Under the pieces are notes generated by a model. It worked only from the letters and a program-made list of their open reading frames with translations. It made no database searches and was not told the DNA's origin. Positions 8,551 to 16,480 of a DNA stretch of 64,000 nucleotides are shown piece by piece. Position numbers and translations under genes: made by a program. The first letter of the stretch is position 1; every line of letters begins with the position of its first letter. Origin of the DNA: Nocardioides zhouii (lineage in GTDB: Bacteria > Actinomycetota > Actinomycetes > Propionibacteriales > Nocardioidaceae); contig NZ_SDWV01000012.1 in assembly GCF_004137345.1 (NCBI RefSeq), positions 1 to 64,000 of the forward strand. The letters are read 5' to 3'.

Positions 8551-9189
8551 GTGAGCGGGCGCAGCTACGGCGGGGAGTCGGCGACCGACCGCCTCGCCCG
8601 TCGGCGCCGGCAGCTGCTCGACGCCGGCCTGGAGCTCTTCGGGACCACGGGCTACCGCGCGACGACGGTGCGCCAGCTCTGCCGCGAGGCGAAGGTCAGC
8701 GATCGCTACTTCTACGAGCAGTTCGACTCCACCGAGGACCTGCTGCTGGCGGTGTACGACGAGTGCACCGCCCGGCTCGAGGAGGCCGCCGTCGCCGCCC
8801 TCGGCGACCCGGGCGACGCCGTGCAGGACCTGGCTCGCCGCGGCCTCGATGCCTTCCTGTCCGTCGTGGAGTCGGACCCGCGCCTGGCCCGGGTGGTGTG
8901 GTTCGAGGTGCTCGGCGTGAGCCCCCGCGTCGAGACGGCGTACCTCGCCCGGATGCAGTCCTTCGGCCACCTCATGGTCGCGGTCGTCGCCGGCCGGGCC
9001 GAGGCCGAGGACGTGCCCGAGGTGACCCGCGAGCTGATGGCCACCACGGCCGTCGGAGCGGTCAGCTACACCGTGATGACCTGGGCCAACGCCGCCTTCT
9101 CCCCCGCGCGCGACGAGGTCGCCGAGACGCTGGCCCGATTCCTGGCCGGGGCGGCGACGGCCGTGCTGGAGTCGCCCCGGTCGACGTGA
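8551..9189 (+). CDS. TetR/AcrR family transcriptional regulator
   Basis: A 212-residue regulator. The N-terminal helix-turn-helix (about residues 15-60) reads RRRQLLDAGLELFGTTGYRA followed by TVRQLCREAKVSDRYFYEQF, the classical TetR DNA-binding pattern. The rest is a helical ligand-binding and dimerisation domain. I chose GTG 8551; the frame stays open upstream but that part overlaps glmU. It lies directly upstream of the monooxygenase operon, and the 76-base gap contains a perfect dyad (9210-9251) that is the natural operator. The likely model is repression of the operon relieved by its substrate or a derived lipid. Confidence 0.9.
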   Translation: MSGRSYGGESATDRLARRRRQLLDAGLELFGTTGYRATTVRQLCREAKVSDRYFYEQFDSTEDLLLAVYDECTARLEEAAVAALGDPGDAVQDLARRGLDAFLSVVESDPRLARVVWFEVLGVSPRVETAYLARMQSFGHLMVAVVAGRAEAEDVPEVTRELMATTAVGAVSYTVMTWANAAFSPARDEVAETLARFLAGAATAVLESPRST

Positions 9190-9209
9190 CCTGCGTCACG
9201 CACCGATGC

Positions 9210-9251
9210 GGAATCGACTGTCATCACTCTAATGTGATGACAACAGATTCC
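9210..9251. promoter_or_regulatory. Operator palindrome before the monooxygenase operon
   Basis: TGTCATCAC (9219-9227) and GTGATGACA (9234-9242) are perfect inverted repeats around TCTAAT. A second pair, GGAATC (9210-9215) and GATTCC (9246-9251), is symmetric about the same centre at 9230.5. The stretch is markedly more AT-rich than its surroundings, as expected of a promoter. It sits 14 bases before the monooxygenase start and just after the TetR gene, whose product is the obvious candidate ligand. Confidence 0.8.
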
Positions 9252-9265
9252 AGATTGGAGGAACG

Positions 9266-10759
9266 ATGGACACCACGACCGTGCTGATCATCGGCAGCGG
9301 CTTCGGCGGCCAGGTGACGGCGATCAACCTGCTGCGCCGCGGCATCACCGACTTCCGCATCCTCGAGCGCCGCGACTTCATGGGCGGCACCTGGTGCCAG
9401 AACTCCTACCCCGGCGCCGCGGTCGACGTCCCGTCGCCGCTCTACTCGATCGCCTCCGAGCCCTACCCCTGGACCCGGATGTACGCCGAGCAGGCCGAGC
9501 TGCGCGACTACACCGAGCACGTCGTCGACCGCCACCGGCTCCGCGAGCGCACCGTGCTCGGTGCCGAGGTCGTGGCCGCCGAGTGGGACGGCGAGGCCTG
9601 GGACGTGCGGACCAGTGACGGCGAGACGCACCGTGGCCAGTTCCTGGTCAACGCTTCCGGCCCGCTCAGCACCCCCGTCGTACCTCCCTTCCCCGGCCTC
9701 GACGACTTCGAGGGCCACGCCTTCCACACCAACGGCTGGGACCACGACGTCGACCTGGCCGGCAAGCGCGTGGCCGTCATCGGCTCGGGCGCGAGCGCCG
9801 CGCAGGTGATCCCCGCGATCCAGCCCGAGGTGGACGCGCTGCACGTCTTCCAGCGCAGCCCCCACTGGGTGCTGCCCCGCCCCGACCGGGTCTTCACCCG
9901 GCTCCAACGGCGCGCGCTGCGGCTGCGTCCCCTGCAGCGGGCCCTGCGCACCGCGATCTACTGGAAGCTCGAGACCCGGGTCATCGGGTTCAAGCACAGC
10001 CGCTGGCTGCTGAAGCGCATCGCCCAGCGCGAGGCGCTCGGCCACATCGCCGCGCAGGTGCCGGACGCCGACCTGCGCGCGAAGCTCACCCCCGACTACA
10101 CGATCGGGTGCAAGCGGATCATCCTGTCCGACACGCTCTACCCCGCCCTGGGATCGCCCAACGCGACGCTCCACGACCGCCACGACGGCATCGACCACTT
10201 CGACGCGACCGGCATCGTCACCGCGAGCGGTGAGCACCTCGACCTCGACGTCGTCGTCTTCTCGACCGGCTACGACGCGACCGACGGCGTCATCGCGTAC
10301 GACGTCCGCGGGCGCGACGGCGTCGCACTGGCGGACGTCTGGGACGACTTCCCCCGCGCCTACCTCGGCACGACCGTCCCCGGGTTCCCCAACTTCTTCG
10401 TCGTGACGGGCCCCAACACCGGCATCGGCCACACCAGCGCGATCTTCGTGATCGAGGCGCAGATGGAGTACCTGATGCGGGCGATCGGCACCGTGCTCGA
10501 CACCGACGCGACCAGCATCGAGGTGCGCGCCGACGCCGAGGCGGCGTACACCGACTGGGTCCATGAGGAGATGGCGAAGACGGTGTGGCACGACGGCGGG
10601 TGCACGTCCTGGTACCGCTCGCGCTCGGGCCGCGTCGTCGCGATGTTCCCCGGCTTCTCGTTCTCCTTCCGCCGGCTCGCCCGGCGCTTCCGGCCCGAGC
10701 ACCACGTGCTGGAGCCGCTCCCGACCACCACGCCCGTTCCCGAGAGGATCTCCGCATGA
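9266..10759 (+). CDS. Flavin-containing (type I Baeyer-Villiger-like) monooxygenase
   Basis: A 497-residue FAD- and NADPH-dependent oxygenase. GSGFGG at residues 10-15 is the FAD Rossmann motif, RVAVIGSGASAAQ near residue 175 is the NADPH motif, and FEGHAFHTNGW near residue 150 fits the Baeyer-Villiger fingerprint FxGxxxHxxxW. It probably inserts oxygen next to a ketone or hydroxylates a lipid-like substrate. GGAGG precedes the ATG. It shares a 4-base ATGA overlap with the next gene, which makes an operon of monooxygenase, SDR and hydrolase. That combination resembles the mycobacterial mymA-sadH-lipR genes; whether the substrates match is unknown. Confidence 0.92.
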   Translation: MDTTTVLIIGSGFGGQVTAINLLRRGITDFRILERRDFMGGTWCQNSYPGAAVDVPSPLYSIASEPYPWTRMYAEQAELRDYTEHVVDRHRLRERTVLGAEVVAAEWDGEAWDVRTSDGETHRGQFLVNASGPLSTPVVPPFPGLDDFEGHAFHTNGWDHDVDLAGKRVAVIGSGASAAQVIPAIQPEVDALHVFQRSPHWVLPRPDRVFTRLQRRALRLRPLQRALRTAIYWKLETRVIGFKHSRWLLKRIAQREALGHIAAQVPDADLRAKLTPDYTIGCKRIILSDTLYPALGSPNATLHDRHDGIDHFDATGIVTASGEHLDLDVVVFSTGYDATDGVIAYDVRGRDGVALADVWDDFPRAYLGTTVPGFPNFFVVTGPNTGIGHTSAIFVIEAQMEYLMRAIGTVLDTDATSIEVRADAEAAYTDWVHEEMAKTVWHDGGCTSWYRSRSGRVVAMFPGFSFSFRRLARRFRPEHHVLEPLPTTTPVPERISA

Positions 10760-11595
10760 AGCACCTGGATGAGAAGGTCGCCGCCGTCACGGGGGCCGGC
10801 TCCGGCATCGGCCGCGCGCTCGCCCTGCGCCTCGCCGACCACGGCTGCCGCCTCGCGCTCTCCGACGTCGATGCGACCGGACTGGCCGAGACCGAGCGCC
10901 TCCTCGAGGGTCGCGCCCGCGCCGTCACCACGGCCGTCGTCGACGTGGCCGACGAGGCCGCCGTGCTGGCCTGGGCAGACGCGGTGGTGGCCGACCACGG
11001 CCGCGCCAACCTCGTCGTCAACAACGCCGGCGTCGCCCTGTCCGGCACCGTCGGGTCGCTCTCGACCGAGGACTACCGCTGGATCATGGGCATCAACTTC
11101 TGGGGCGTCGTCCACGGCACCAAGGCGTTCCTCCCCCACCTCGAAGCCTCCGGCGAGGGCCACGTCGTCAACATCTCCAGCGTCTTCGGGCTCACGGCCC
11201 AGCCGCTGATGAGCGGTTACAACGCCAGCAAGTACGCCGTCCGCGGCTTCACCGAGTCGCTGCGCCAGGACCTCGAGCTCACCCGGTCGTGCGTGAGCGC
11301 GACGTGCATCCACCCGGGCGGCATCAAGACCAACATCGCGCGGTCGGCGCGGTTGGACTCCAGCGTCGCCACGGCCACCGGCAAGCCCACGGAGGTCGCC
11401 AACAAGGAGTTCGAGAAGTCCTTCATCACCTCCCCCGACAAGGCCGCCGCGGTCATCATCGACGCCGTGCGCAAGAACAAGCGCCGGGCGCTGATCGGGC
11501 CGGACGCCCGGGTCTTCGACGCGATGGTCCGCATCGCGCCGACGGGCTACCAGCGGCTCATCACCGGCGTCGTCCGCTCGCGGAGCGCTTCGTGA
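10756..11595 (+). CDS. Short-chain dehydrogenase/reductase
   Basis: A 279-residue classical SDR using NAD(P)H. The cofactor motif TGAGSGIG is at residues 13-20, NNAG follows near residue 92, the catalytic Ser is in NISSVF, and the catalytic pair is in YNASK near residue 155. The C-terminal extension of about 40 residues is typical of SadH-like enzymes. The start ATG overlaps the stop of the monooxygenase (ATGA), and its own stop overlaps the next start (GTGA), so translation of all three is coupled. It would interconvert an alcohol and the ketone that the upstream monooxygenase could oxidise. Confidence 0.92.
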   Translation: MKHLDEKVAAVTGAGSGIGRALALRLADHGCRLALSDVDATGLAETERLLEGRARAVTTAVVDVADEAAVLAWADAVVADHGRANLVVNNAGVALSGTVGSLSTEDYRWIMGINFWGVVHGTKAFLPHLEASGEGHVVNISSVFGLTAQPLMSGYNASKYAVRGFTESLRQDLELTRSCVSATCIHPGGIKTNIARSARLDSSVATATGKPTEVANKEFEKSFITSPDKAAAVIIDAVRKNKRRALIGPDARVFDAMVRIAPTGYQRLITGVVRSRSAS

Positions 11596-12494
11596 ACCGG
11601 CGTACGGCGCTCGGCGCACGCGTGCTCGCGACCGCGACCCGCGCCGAGGCGAGGGCGTACGGCCTGCGCGAGCGCCGCGTCGACGCCGGCGACACGACCC
11701 TGGCCGTGCTCGAGGGCGGCCCGGCCGACGCGCCCGCCGTCGTCCTGCTGCACGGCTACACCGCCGACCGCGTCGTGTGGATGCGGTTCGCGAAGCACCT
11801 CGTGCGCGACCACCGGGTCGTCGTTCCCGAGCTCGCCGGCCACGGTGCGTCGGGGTTCACCAGCGGCACCGGCTTCTCGGCGCCCGCGCAGGCCGATCGC
11901 GTGGCAGCCGTGATGGACGCGCTCGGGATAAAGCGCGCCCACGTCGCCGGCAACTCGATGGGCGGCTTCGTGGCCGCGACGCTCGCGGTGGCGCACCCCG
12001 AACGCGTCGCCTCCCTGCTGCTCAGTGACGCGGTGGGTGTTGCGTCTCCGGAGCCGAGCGAGGCCGCGCTGCTGATCGAGCAGGGCATGAACCCGTTCTT
12101 CCTCGACGACGTGGCCGACTTCCCGGCGTTCTACGCGCTGACGATGGCCCGTCCGCCCTACGTCCCGGGCTTCGTCCGTGCGGCGATCGCCACGGACTAC
12201 GTGGCCCGCCGCGACGACTACGAGGAGATCTTCACCGACCTCTTCGACGTCGCGACCCTCGACGAGCGACTCGGCGAGATCACCGCGCCGACCCTGGTGA
12301 TGTGGGGCGAGCAGGACCGGCTCGTGCATCCCAGCACCGCGCAGGTGTGGGCCGACGGCATCGCCGGTGCCCGCATCGTGCGCTACCCCGACGCCGGCCA
12401 CATGCCGATGCTCGAGCTGCCTGGTCGTACGGCCTCGGACTACCGATCGTTCCTGTCCCGCGTCACCGCGGACACGGTCACATCGGGGCGCTGA
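11592..12494 (+). CDS. Alpha/beta hydrolase
   Basis: A 300-residue alpha/beta-hydrolase-fold enzyme. The oxyanion segment is LLHGYTADRVVW, the nucleophile elbow is GNSMGG, the acid lies in GEQDRLVH and the catalytic His in DAGHMPMLE. The start GTG overlaps the stop of the SDR gene. As third enzyme of the operon it may hydrolyse the ester or lactone produced by the Baeyer-Villiger enzyme; this is inference from gene order. Its 3' end overlaps the convergent kinase gene by 17 bases, so the two transcripts are antisense there. Confidence 0.9.
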   Translation: MNRRTALGARVLATATRAEARAYGLRERRVDAGDTTLAVLEGGPADAPAVVLLHGYTADRVVWMRFAKHLVRDHRVVVPELAGHGASGFTSGTGFSAPAQADRVAAVMDALGIKRAHVAGNSMGGFVAATLAVAHPERVASLLLSDAVGVASPEPSEAALLIEQGMNPFFLDDVADFPAFYALTMARPPYVPGFVRAAIATDYVARRDDYEEIFTDLFDVATLDERLGEITAPTLVMWGEQDRLVHPSTAQVWADGIAGARIVRYPDAGHMPMLELPGRTASDYRSFLSRVTADTVTSGR

Positions 12495-13071
12495 GGACGA
12501 CCTCGGCCCGCTCCCGTGGCCGCTCCGCGCGCTCGTAGTCGTGGCCCTCGGGGATCCACTTGGTGTCCCAGAGGTCCAGCTCCGCCTGGTCGTCGCCCTG
12601 CAGCAGGTTGCGGGCCTTGGCCCGCTCCCCCGCCGTCTCCGGGTCGAGGTCGATCCACACCGCCAGGTCGAACCAGTCCCGCGTGCGGTCGTTGAACAGC
12701 CGGATGCCCTCGACGATCAGCACCGCCGGCATCGGGTGGTCCTCGACGCCCGTCTCGCCCGACCACCAGCGGTAGCCGTAGCGCAGCCGCTCCGGCTTCG
12801 GCACCGCGCGAACGCCCGTCACGACCGCCTCGAGCAGCGCCCAGTCGCACTGCTCCCACAGGCCCGCCTCCGGCCCGCACGTCACGGCGTAGAACGCGTC
12901 GGTCGCGACGACCTGCTCGGGCGCGAGGCCCAGGTCCGCCGCCAGCCGCTCGGCGAGCGTCGACTTGCCCGCCCCGCCGTGTCCGCTGACCCCGACGACC
13001 GGCGCCCGGTCCTCGGTGGTCGCGACCAGGTCGCGCACCCGCGCCAGCAGGTCGTCGTACGTGAGTCTCAT
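12478..13071 (-). CDS. Uridine-kinase-like P-loop NTPase
   Basis: A 197-residue member of the uridine kinase / phosphoribulokinase-like P-loop group. The Walker A motif is GHGGAGKST near residue 30, and ATDAFYAVT and VLIVEGIRLF follow the family pattern. Cognate substrate cannot be told from sequence; nucleoside phosphorylation is likely but several relatives act on other small molecules. The start is odd: the A of its ATG is also the final A of the encoded CCA end of the tRNA-Gln gene, so the mRNA cannot carry a normal leader if the tRNA is processed from the same transcript. A GTG at codon 12 is an alternative start. Confidence 0.82.
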   Translation of the reverse strand: MRLTYDDLLARVRDLVATTEDRAPVVGVSGHGGAGKSTLAERLAADLGLAPEQVVATDAFYAVTCGPEAGLWEQCDWALLEAVVTGVRAVPKPERLRYGYRWWSGETGVEDHPMPAVLIVEGIRLFNDRTRDWFDLAVWIDLDPETAGERAKARNLLQGDDQAELDLWDTKWIPEGHDYERAERPRERAEVVLSAPM

Positions 13072-13152
13072 GGCTCCCCGGGATGGAGTCGAACCATCGT
13101 CGCTAGTCCTGATTCAAAGTCAGGCGGGCCCTGCCGGCAGACCAACCGGGGA
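13071..13152 (-). tRNA. tRNA-Gln (anticodon TTG), CCA encoded
   Basis: Read on the minus strand, TCCCCGG and CCGGGGA make a 7-bp acceptor stem followed by G and encoded CCA. CCTGA-CTTTGAA-TCAGG is a standard anticodon arm with anticodon TTG, and GATGG-TTCGACT-CCATC is a standard T arm. The D arm pairs as GGTC/GGCC around a 9-base loop containing GG and A. The region between anticodon and T arms is 9 bases, longer than the usual 4-5 for glutamine tRNAs, and the total of 79 bases before CCA is long. The identity rests on the anticodon and the conserved TTCGA loop. Confidence 0.85.
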
Positions 13153-13180
13153 TTGTGGGACAAGCCTAGAGCCCCGTCCG

Positions 13181-13228
13181 GGACGTGTGACGAAGCGGCG
13201 GCCCGGACGACCGCTTCGCAACACGTCC
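13181..13228. repeat. Symmetric hairpin upstream of the tRNA
   Basis: GGACGTGT / ACACGTCC (13181-13188, 13221-13228) and CGAAGCGG / CCGCTTCG (13191-13198, 13211-13218) form two 8-bp stems separated by a 2x2 mismatch, with a 12-base loop. The element is exactly symmetric. It lies between the divergent tRNA-Gln and septum-formation-like genes, where promoters for both should be. Confidence 0.7.
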
Positions 13229-13270
13229 GGGTGGAGACAACCGACACGGACGTGGTGTTCCATCGACGAG

Positions 13271-13663
13271 GTGAAGGGACCCGTCGTGGCCGCAGTGGCG
13301 TCCTTCGCCCTCGCCCTCGCGCTCGTGGCCTGGGTGACCATCCAGACCGAGATCACCGGTGAGAACCCGCTGGGACACACCGAGCCAGGCGAGCGGTCGC
13401 GGGTCTACCACCTCGACAGGGGCGACTGCTTCGACGCCGGACCCGCGTACGACGAGCGGAGCGATGTCACGGTGCTCGACTGCGACGAGCCGCACGACTC
13501 GGAGGTCGTCTGGAGCGACAAGTTCGATGCGTACGTCGACCTGCTCCCCGCGGGATCGGACGTGGAGCTGCGGGCGTACCTGGATGGCGGCATCAGCAAG
13601 ATGCGGGACTTCGGCGCGGACGAGGAGAAGTGGACCGTGGCGTGCGTCGCGTGGAGCGGCTGA
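13271..13663 (+). CDS. Septum-formation-family-like membrane-anchored protein
   Basis: A 130-residue protein with one N-terminal membrane segment (about residues 5-24) and an extracytoplasmic domain. The domain has the spaced pattern GDCFD, VTVLDCDEPHDSEVVW and a late WTVACVAW Cys, which matches the small actinobacterial family named for septum formation; four Cys suggest two disulfides. The family name comes from homology and the true role is unclear. Start GTG 13271 was chosen because the membrane segment follows immediately; no strong ribosome-binding site is seen. It is a single gene between a tRNA and the ABC cluster. Confidence 0.65.
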   Translation: MKGPVVAAVASFALALALVAWVTIQTEITGENPLGHTEPGERSRVYHLDRGDCFDAGPAYDERSDVTVLDCDEPHDSEVVWSDKFDAYVDLLPAGSDVELRAYLDGGISKMRDFGADEEKWTVACVAWSG

Positions 13664-13738
13664 CCTTCACCACACCTCCACACGCCTCGGGGGCATCCCT
13701 GATGCAGGAGGTCGGTCCGGGCCGCTAGCGTGGCGGGC

Positions 13739-14698
13739 GTGACGGGGGAACAGATGGGTCGACCACCGGTGATCACGACCGCGGGCCTGACCAAGCACTA
13801 CGGCGCGGTGCACGCGCTGACCGACCTGACGGTCGCGGTCGGCGCGGGCGTGACCGGCCTGGTCGGCGCCAATGGTGCCGGCAAGTCGACGCTGATCAAG
13901 ATCCTGCTCGGCCTGCTCGAACCGACCGGTGGGCACGCCCACGTCCTCGGTCACGACATCGAGCACGAGGGCCAGGAGATCCGCCGCGTCGTCGGCTACA
14001 TGCCCGAGCACGACTGCCTGCCGCCCGACGTGAGCGCGAGCGACTTCGTGGTGCACATGGCCCGGATGTCCGGGCTCGGCGCGTCGGCCGCGCGCGAGCG
14101 GTCGGCCGACGTACTCCGCCACGTCGGGCTCGACGAGGAGCGCTACCGGCCGATGGGCGGCTACTCGACCGGCATGAAGCAGCGCGCCAAGCTCGCCCAG
14201 GCGCTCGCCCACGACCCCCAGCTGGTCTTCCTCGACGAGCCGACCAACGGCCTCGACCCGGCCGCGCGCAACGACATGCTGAGCCTCGTCCAGCGCATCG
14301 GCAGCGAGTTCGGCATCGCCGTGCTCGTCACCTCCCACCTGCTCGGCGAGCTCGAGCAGGTCAGTGACCACGTGATCGTGCTCGACGGCGGCCACCTGCT
14401 CCGCTCCAGCGCCACCGGCGACTTCCTCGAGCAGACCGGCAGCCTGCTGGTCGAGGTGGTCGGCACCGAGGCCGAGCGTGACCGGCTCGGCGAGGCGCTC
14501 GCACTGCGCGGCCTCACCTGCCGCCCGCGCGGCGCGATGGTCGCGATCGACCCGCCACCGCCCGAGCTGGCCCACGAGGGCGCCGCCCACGACCTGATCC
14601 GCGACGTCGCCGCCGAGCTCGGCCTGGGCCTGATGCGGCTGCAGCCCGACCGCCGCCACCTCGAGGACGTCTTCCTGGACGGAGATGCCCGTGTCTGA
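13739..14698 (+). CDS. ABC transporter ATP-binding protein (first pair)
   Basis: A 319-residue ABC-2 type ATPase. Walker A is GANGAGKST, the signature is YSTGMKQR, Walker B is LVFLDEP followed by TNGLDP, and the H-loop is in VLVTSHLL. A C-terminal accessory region of about 90 residues follows. TAGCGT lies 7 bases before GTG 13739, which fits a leaderless start; ATG 13754 with GGGGGAA upstream is an alternative. It heads a four-gene operon, ATPase-permease-ATPase-permease, with overlapping ends throughout. Substrate is unknown; such duplicated pairs are common exporter-type systems in this order. Confidence 0.92.
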   Translation: MTGEQMGRPPVITTAGLTKHYGAVHALTDLTVAVGAGVTGLVGANGAGKSTLIKILLGLLEPTGGHAHVLGHDIEHEGQEIRRVVGYMPEHDCLPPDVSASDFVVHMARMSGLGASAARERSADVLRHVGLDEERYRPMGGYSTGMKQRAKLAQALAHDPQLVFLDEPTNGLDPAARNDMLSLVQRIGSEFGIAVLVTSHLLGELEQVSDHVIVLDGGHLLRSSATGDFLEQTGSLLVEVVGTEAERDRLGEALALRGLTCRPRGAMVAIDPPPPELAHEGAAHDLIRDVAAELGLGLMRLQPDRRHLEDVFLDGDARV

Positions 14699-15572
14699 CC
14701 TCAGCCGCCCGGGCGTGATCCACGACCTCGGCTACCGCCACTTCGACGGCGTACGCGAGGGCACCGGCACCATCGCGCGCACCCTCTTCGTCACCGGCCT
14801 GCGCCACGTCTTCGGCCTCGGACGGTCCGGCAAGTCGAAGATCATGCCGTTCGTCCTGCTGGCGATGTCGGTGCTGCCGGCGCTGATCGTCGTCGGTGTC
14901 GTGGTCCTCACCGGGCTCGACAGCCTTCCGGTCTCGTACGCCGACTACACCAACCAGACCCAGCTGCTCGTCAGCCTCTTCGCCGCCTCGCAGGCGCCCG
15001 TGCTCTTCTCCCGCGACCTGCGCCACCGCTCGATCGTGCTCTACCTCGCCCGCCCGCTCCCCGGCGCGGTCTTCGCGCTGGTGAGGTGGGTCTCGCTGAC
15101 GGTCGCCCTCTGGCTCTTCATGGCGGTCCCGACGATCCTGCTGTTCGCCGGCGCGATGCTCTCGGGCCTCGACAAGAGCGACCAGGTCACCGCCGTGCTC
15201 AAGGCGGTGGTGCTCCAGGCGCTGCTCGCCATGATGCTCGCCGGTATCGCCGGTCTCATCTCGTCGGTGTCGTTGCGCCGTGGGTTCGCCGTCGTGGGCT
15301 CGGTGATGGCGCTGATCGTCCTCGCGGGCGTGGTCACTGCCGTCCAGGCGATCTCGGCCGATCAGGACGCCGACTCTGTCTCCGTCGCGGCCGGCCTCTT
15401 CTCCCCCTGGACCCTCTACAGCGGCATCGCCGACGCCTGGGACGCCGGGATCGACGAGCTCGTCCCGGTCGACGGCGCCTGGCCGCTGGCGTACGTCCTG
15501 GTGGCGCTGCTGCTGGTCGCGGGCTGTCTCCTGGGCCTGGTCGCCCGCTTCCGGAAGGTGGGCTCGCGATGA
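14691..15572 (+). CDS. ABC-2 type transporter permease (first pair)
   Basis: A 293-residue integral membrane protein with about six hydrophobic segments, for example at residues about 45-65, 90-110, 125-150, 160-185, 190-210 and 260-285. RDLRHRSIVLYLARPL is the interior segment typical of ABC-2 permeases that contact the ATPase. GGAG six bases before GTG 14691 decides the start over ATG 14685. The gene overlaps the preceding ATPase by 8 bases and the following ATPase by 4. It should form the membrane half of the exporter with the product at 13739. Confidence 0.9.
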   Translation: MSDLSRPGVIHDLGYRHFDGVREGTGTIARTLFVTGLRHVFGLGRSGKSKIMPFVLLAMSVLPALIVVGVVVLTGLDSLPVSYADYTNQTQLLVSLFAASQAPVLFSRDLRHRSIVLYLARPLPGAVFALVRWVSLTVALWLFMAVPTILLFAGAMLSGLDKSDQVTAVLKAVVLQALLAMMLAGIAGLISSVSLRRGFAVVGSVMALIVLAGVVTAVQAISADQDADSVSVAAGLFSPWTLYSGIADAWDAGIDELVPVDGAWPLAYVLVALLLVAGCLLGLVARFRKVGSR

Positions 15573-16480
15573 GCAACCTCGTCCTCGACTCGGCCTCGCG
15601 CTGGTTCGGCAACGTCGTCGCCGTCAACGACGTCTCGCTCAACATCGGGCCCGGCGTCACCGGCCTACTCGGACCCAACGGGGCGGGCAAGACGACGCTC
15701 ATGGCGATGATGGCGGGCTTCCTCGCGCCGTCCGCCGGGCACGTCACCCTCGACGGCAGGCCGGTCTGGCGCAACACCGAGATCTACCGCCAGATCGGGC
15801 TGGTGCCCGAGCGCGAGCTGAGCTTCGGCTACCTCACCGGCCGCCAGTTCGTCCGCGCCAACGCCGACCTGCACCGGCTGCCCGACGCGGCCCAGGCGAC
15901 CGAGCGGATCCTGGCCGAGGTCGACATGGTCGAGCCGGCCGCGCGCCGTCTCGACACGTACTCCAAGGGCATGCGGCAGCGCGTGAAGATCGCGGCGGCG
16001 CTGGTCCACGAGCCGTCGGTGCTGCTGCTCGACGAGCCGTTCAACGGCGTCGACCCCCGGCAGCGGATGCACCTGATGGACCTGCTGCGCCGCCTCGGCG
16101 ACGACGGCCGCACGGTGCTCTTCAGCTCCCACATCCTCGAGGAGGTCGAGCGGCTGGCCCGCCACATCGAGGTCGTGGTCTCGGGCCGGCATGCCGCCTC
16201 GGGCGACTTCGGCGCGATCCGCCGGCTGATGACCGACCGGCCGGTGCGCTACGCCGTCCAGTCGAGCGACAACCGCACCCTCGGCGCCGCGCTGATGGCG
16301 CAGGACTCCGTACGCTCGGTCAGCCTGCGCGGTGACCACCTCGACGTCCAGGTCGACGACCTGGGCAGCTTCGCGGTGAGCCTGCCCGGACTGGCCAAGC
16401 AGCACGACGTGACCCTCTTCGAGCTCTCCCCCAGCGACGAGTCGCTGGAGAGCGTCTTCGCCTACCTGGTGGCCCGATGA
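15569..16480 (+). CDS. ABC transporter ATP-binding protein (second pair)
   Basis: A 303-residue ATPase similar in build to the one at 13739. Walker A is GPNGAGKTT, the signature is YSKGMRQR, Walker B is VLLLDEP with FNGVDP, and SSHILEEVERL holds the H-loop. The start ATG overlaps the stop of the upstream permease. The two ATPases are diverged paralogues, so this may be either a second independent exporter or a heteromeric four-subunit complex; the sequence does not decide. Confidence 0.92.
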   Translation: MSNLVLDSASRWFGNVVAVNDVSLNIGPGVTGLLGPNGAGKTTLMAMMAGFLAPSAGHVTLDGRPVWRNTEIYRQIGLVPERELSFGYLTGRQFVRANADLHRLPDAAQATERILAEVDMVEPAARRLDTYSKGMRQRVKIAAALVHEPSVLLLDEPFNGVDPRQRMHLMDLLRRLGDDGRTVLFSSHILEEVERLARHIEVVVSGRHAASGDFGAIRRLMTDRPVRYAVQSSDNRTLGAALMAQDSVRSVSLRGDHLDVQVDDLGSFAVSLPGLAKQHDVTLFELSPSDESLESVFAYLVAR

